From: Acidobacteriaceae bacterium | GTDB lineage: Bacteria > Acidobacteriota > Terriglobia > Terriglobales > Acidobacteriaceae | Reading direction: 5' to 3' | Length of the DNA stretch: 8,241 nucleotides | Assembly (NCBI GenBank): GCA_003139975.1 | Contig: PLHN01000402.1 | Coordinates: 2,114 to 10,354 of the forward strand | Shown here: positions 5,910 through 8,241 of the stretch, piece by piece | Layout: every line of letters starts with the position of its first letter | Numbering within the stretch: the first letter of the stretch is position 1 | Notes under the pieces: generated by a model | Database searches by the model: none | Told to the model about the DNA's origin: nothing | The model's input: the letters and a program-made list of their open reading frames with translations, nothing else | Position numbers and translations under genes: made by a program

Positions 5910-6344
5910 ATGCTGAAAATTTCCCAATCTGCCCACGCCACCCTTCGCCAGCACGGAGAACAGACCTATCCTCACGAATGCTGCGGTGTGCTGCTGGGGG
6001 GCTTTGAAGACGATGGATCGAAGACTGTGACCCGCGCGGTGCGTTGCGGCAACACGCGCGAGGACTCGCCCCAGAATCGCTACAACATCGATCCCAAGGA
6101 ACTGATCCGCATCCAGCGCGAAGGGCGGGAGCGCGGCGAAGACATTGTTGGCTTCTACCACTCGCATCCCGATCATCCAGCGCAGTGGTCACCCACCGAT
6201 TTGGCTGAGGCGCACTGGCTGGGCTGCTCATACGTGATCACGAGCGTCGCGCAAGGCAAAGCGGCCACTACGAACTCTTTCGAACTGTCGGGAACGGACG
6301 AGCGCGGCAAGAAATTTATCGACGAGACTATAGAGATCGCATGA
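5910..6344 (+). CDS. JAMM/MPN+ metallopeptidase, M67 family (Mec+-like)
   Basis: This 144-residue zinc peptidase carries the complete JAMM motif: E23 in PHECCGVLLG, then H84, H86, S94 and D97 in HSHPDHPAQWSPTD. Prokaryotic stand-alone members of this size include mycobacterial Mec+ (Rv1334), which removes cysteine from the C-terminus of the sulfur carrier CysO. The CysM-type gene directly upstream makes the same role likely here, but no ubiquitin-fold carrier ending in Gly-Gly is encoded in the window. There is no signal peptide, so the enzyme is cytoplasmic. The ATG at 5910 is 4 bases from the inverted-repeat element and has no Shine-Dalgarno, so translation may depend on how that hairpin folds. 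Other possible substrates are ThiS- or MoaD-like carriers. Confidence 0.9.
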   Translation: MLKISQSAHATLRQHGEQTYPHECCGVLLGGFEDDGSKTVTRAVRCGNTREDSPQNRYNIDPKELIRIQREGRERGEDIVGFYHSHPDHPAQWSPTDLAEAHWLGCSYVITSVAQGKAATTNSFELSGTDERGKKFIDETIEIA

Positions 6345-6409
6345 CCGCATCTTGTATCGCCGCAGTTACAGGCAATCATCTCTCGACGCGAATCGTGTCT
6401 CGACTCGAC

Positions 6410-7987
6410 CTATTGCCAGCGTTTTAACTTGGGCCACAAATCGGCCAACGTGCCAAACTTTGCACCGCGGCAAATGTACACGGAGATGTCGTTTTCCAAA
6501 GCGTAGGGATTGTGCGGCGAGTTGCCCAGATATTCGACGTGCTCGAAATACCTTTCCAGAACCTCCCGTTCATCGTCCAGCACGATCAGGCAATTGCCGG
6601 AGTAGCCGCGAGGGCCCCATAGCCACCACGACTGGTGTCCGCCGAGAGCGGGCGGCAGGCCATATTTGGCGCCGAGAAAATCAATTGCGCCCGTCTGGCC
6701 ATAATCTTGGGCAAAGATGGCGCAGTCGTGACGGTCGGCGGGCGGGATTTTCTGCCAGGCTTCGGCGGTTTTTGCAACAATTTCATCCCATCCAAACTGG
6801 TCCGCGTAGTGCTGAGGGAGCGCCGCGCGCTCGTGGCCGCGCTCGCTCCGCGGAAGTCTGATGGGAAGCCAATTCATATACCGGATAAACGATTCGACCG
6901 GCAAAATCGGCATGGCTAATGGTGCAAACACTGCCCCGCCGGCCACCAACAAAGCCGCCAGCACGGGCTTTATCCAGGATTGGCGGAAGCGGTCAAGGGC
7001 ATCGTCAATGACTACGCATCCGACCGCGAGGTACACGGGATAAATCGGAGCGAGGTAATAATTCTTGCCTTTGAGGACAACGAAGACGGTGAGGCTGACA
7101 AGGTAAGCCCATCCCAGAAAGCGGTAAGCCCTGAAGCGTGCCGCCACGAGCAAGGCGATAACGCCCGCGATCCAGATCGGCGTCGAACCGAAAGAAATCA
7201 GCAGCATTTGCTGGAAGAAATATTCCCAGGGCGAGAGGACCACGTCGCGGCCGTTGGCCTTGATGTTGCGCATCAATTGGACAAAAGGCCAGTGGTTCGC
7301 GACGTTCCAAAGCAAATTGGGCAGAAAAATGAGGAAGGCCGCCAGCGCGCCGAACCACATCCACTTGTTCAGAAGAAACCGGCGCTGCGGGGTCAACAGC
7401 AGTCCGATAACCATGGCGAAACCAAGCACCAGAATGGAGTACTTTTCCTGCAGACCGATTCCCGCTACGACTCCAAACCAAAGCCAATAGCGCGGCTGGT
7501 CTCGTTTTACCGCGAGGATCGCGAAGTACACGCAGCCCATCCAGAGCAGCACTTCGAGATCGCAATTGCTGGTAAGCAGGCTTCCGCCGGACAGATAGAT
7601 GGGTGCGATTAGGACGGTAACTGCGCTCAGCACGACCGCGAAACGCTTTCCGCCCAGTTCGCGGGCGATGAGGCCCGTAAGAATAATCAACGCCGCGCTG
7701 GCGAGCGCGGGCAAAAGACGCACGCTGCGCAGGGAATCTCCAAAGATGGCCAGGCAGATGCGGCTGAGAATGGGAAGCAGTGGCGGCTGGTCAACGTAGC
7801 CCCACCCCAGATGACGGCCGCAGATGATGTAGTCGAATTCGTCGCGGAAATAGCCGTAGCGATTGTTGAAAATCACATGCAGGACAAAGCAGAAGGCGGC
7901 AATGCCTTGCACCACCGACATGCCGTCCTGCCAGGCACTTCGCCCCCGGGGTTGATCCTGTAAGCAATCGGCGCCAGTGCTACTCAT
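6410..7987 (-). CDS. GT39-family / ArnT-like membrane glycosyltransferase
   Basis: This 525-residue polytopic protein belongs to the PMT_2/ArnT superfamily (GT39/GT83), which moves sugars from polyprenyl-phosphate donors to lipids or proteins on the outer face of the inner membrane. After a first helix (about residues 24-41), the first periplasmic loop has the hallmark acidic pair in YFRDEFDYI followed by GYVDQPPLLPIL, the site expected to hold the catalytic aspartate. About ten more hydrophobic segments follow up to about residue 360, and the last 150 residues form a soluble domain rich in Trp and Tyr. I chose the ATG at 7987; a GTG five codons upstream (8002) is equally possible, since neither has a clear Shine-Dalgarno. 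Acceptor and donor are unknown. It is transcribed convergently with the JAMM peptidase gene (65 bases between the stops) and divergently from purL. Confidence 0.88.
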   Translation of the reverse strand: MSSTGADCLQDQPRGRSAWQDGMSVVQGIAAFCFVLHVIFNNRYGYFRDEFDYIICGRHLGWGYVDQPPLLPILSRICLAIFGDSLRSVRLLPALASAALIILTGLIARELGGKRFAVVLSAVTVLIAPIYLSGGSLLTSNCDLEVLLWMGCVYFAILAVKRDQPRYWLWFGVVAGIGLQEKYSILVLGFAMVIGLLLTPQRRFLLNKWMWFGALAAFLIFLPNLLWNVANHWPFVQLMRNIKANGRDVVLSPWEYFFQQMLLISFGSTPIWIAGVIALLVAARFRAYRFLGWAYLVSLTVFVVLKGKNYYLAPIYPVYLAVGCVVIDDALDRFRQSWIKPVLAALLVAGGAVFAPLAMPILPVESFIRYMNWLPIRLPRSERGHERAALPQHYADQFGWDEIVAKTAEAWQKIPPADRHDCAIFAQDYGQTGAIDFLGAKYGLPPALGGHQSWWLWGPRGYSGNCLIVLDDEREVLERYFEHVEYLGNSPHNPYALENDISVYICRGAKFGTLADLWPKLKRWQ

Positions 7988-8025
7988 TTTGCGTTGAAGC
8001 ACGATCTTGGGACCACACTCTGCCT

Positions 8026-8031
8026 TTTATA
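8026..8031 (-). promoter_or_regulatory. Candidate -10 box for the glycosyltransferase
   Basis: On the minus strand the sequence reads TATAAA inside CGTATAAAAGG, about 38 bases before the ATG at 7987 and 23 before the alternative GTG. The -35 region is not clear. It lies in the 108-base divergent spacer shared with purL. Confidence 0.4.
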
Positions 8032-8061
8032 CGCGGTTGTGTAGCGAAAGTTCACGAAAAG

Positions 8062-8080
8062 TTGTCTCGAAATGCGACAA
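8062..8080. promoter_or_regulatory. Operator-like inverted repeat upstream of purL
   Basis: TTGTC (8062-8066) and GACAA (8076-8080) form an inverted repeat with a 9-base spacer. It ends 15 bases before the purL ATG and would overlap a promoter using TAGAAC (8081-8086) or GACAAT (8076-8081) as -10. The position suits a repressor site; no known purine-regulator consensus is matched. Confidence 0.3.
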
Positions 8081-8095
8081 TAGAACTTCCCCATC

Positions 8096-8241
8096 ATGAC
8101 CACCGCCACGATCGCTGCTACTACACCTGAGATGATCCGGGAGCATGGGCTTACGCCGGATGAATTCGAGAAAATCAAGCAGTTGCTGGGCGGGCGTGAG
8201 CCCACCGTCACCGAGCTTGGCATCTTCAGCGTGATGTGGAG
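8096..8241 (+). CDS. purL: Phosphoribosylformylglycinamidine synthase subunit PurL (N-terminus; cut by window end)
   Basis: Only the first 48 residues are in the window. After an Ala/Thr-rich start ([10 protein letters not shown]) comes [20 protein letters not shown], then [16 protein letters not shown]. This matches the start of the small PurL (FGAM synthase II) family, where this segment leads into the conserved S-E-H-C-S-Y-K. The enzyme makes formylglycinamidine ribonucleotide in de novo purine synthesis, working with PurQ and PurS when it is of the short type. This one looks short because the long E. coli type starts with a different PurS-like domain. The ATG at 8096 has no Shine-Dalgarno; TAGAAC lies 9 bases upstream. 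The gene is divergent from the glycosyltransferase. Confidence 0.9.
   Translation, partial: MTTATIAATTPEMIREHGLTPDEFEKIKQLLGGREPTVTELGIFSVMW

Noticed and set aside
5203..6231. Long open frame (342 codons) on the minus strand across cysM and the JAMM gene
   Set aside because: Its translation has no recognisable domain, is rich in Arg, and lies antisense to two genes with complete catalytic motifs. It is a by-product of high GC.
6980..7612. 210-codon plus-strand frame inside the glycosyltransferase gene
   Set aside because: The translation is highly charged and without family features, while the minus strand encodes a coherent multi-pass membrane protein over the same bases.

Overview
The window is a GC-rich stretch of ordinary, tightly packed bacterial chromosome. 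The mix of genes and the many short GC-rich intergenic hairpins suggest an Acidobacteriota (Koribacter/Terriglobia-like) genome. That is inference from general resemblance; there is no rRNA or other marker gene to confirm it. Both ends cut genes: an oligopeptide/dipeptide ABC transporter ATPase lacks its N-terminus on the left, and purL lacks most of its body on the right.

Layout. 1-714 (+): the ABC ATPase. 791-1375 (+): a TMEM175-type potassium channel protein, followed by a strong hairpin. 1539-2816 (+): a calcineurin-like metallophosphoesterase and an RNase HI-type nuclease, 24 bases apart and probably co-transcribed. 2819-3959 (-): a GNAT acetyltransferase that runs tail to tail with the RNase H gene, a small array of 15-bp repeats, and a secreted SnoaL/DUF4440-like gene interrupted by an in-frame TAG. 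4068-4145: a non-coding hairpin cluster flanked by 8-bp direct repeats. 4149-4628 (-): an unrecognised basic protein. 4846-6344 (+): a CysM-type cysteine synthase and a JAMM/M67 peptidase, separated by a 104-base inverted-repeat element. 6410-7987 (-): a GT39/ArnT-like membrane glycosyltransferase. 8096 to the end (+): the N-terminus of PurL, divergent from the glycosyltransferase.

The clearest functional unit is cysM plus the JAMM peptidase. In mycobacteria this enzyme pair works with the sulfur carrier CysO: CysM builds cysteine on the carrier and the peptidase releases it. No carrier gene is visible here, so it would have to be encoded elsewhere. The other genes look like independent housekeeping or accessory functions.

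I found no CRISPR array, tRNA, rRNA, transposase or phage gene, and no convincing undescribed multi-gene system. The points most worth a second look are the amber-interrupted SnoaL gene, the carrier-less cysM/JAMM pair, the inverted-repeat element between them with its sequence echo at 3475-3492, the possibly inserted hairpin cluster, and a recurring arrangement of -10-like boxes close to start codons without Shine-Dalgarno sequences.
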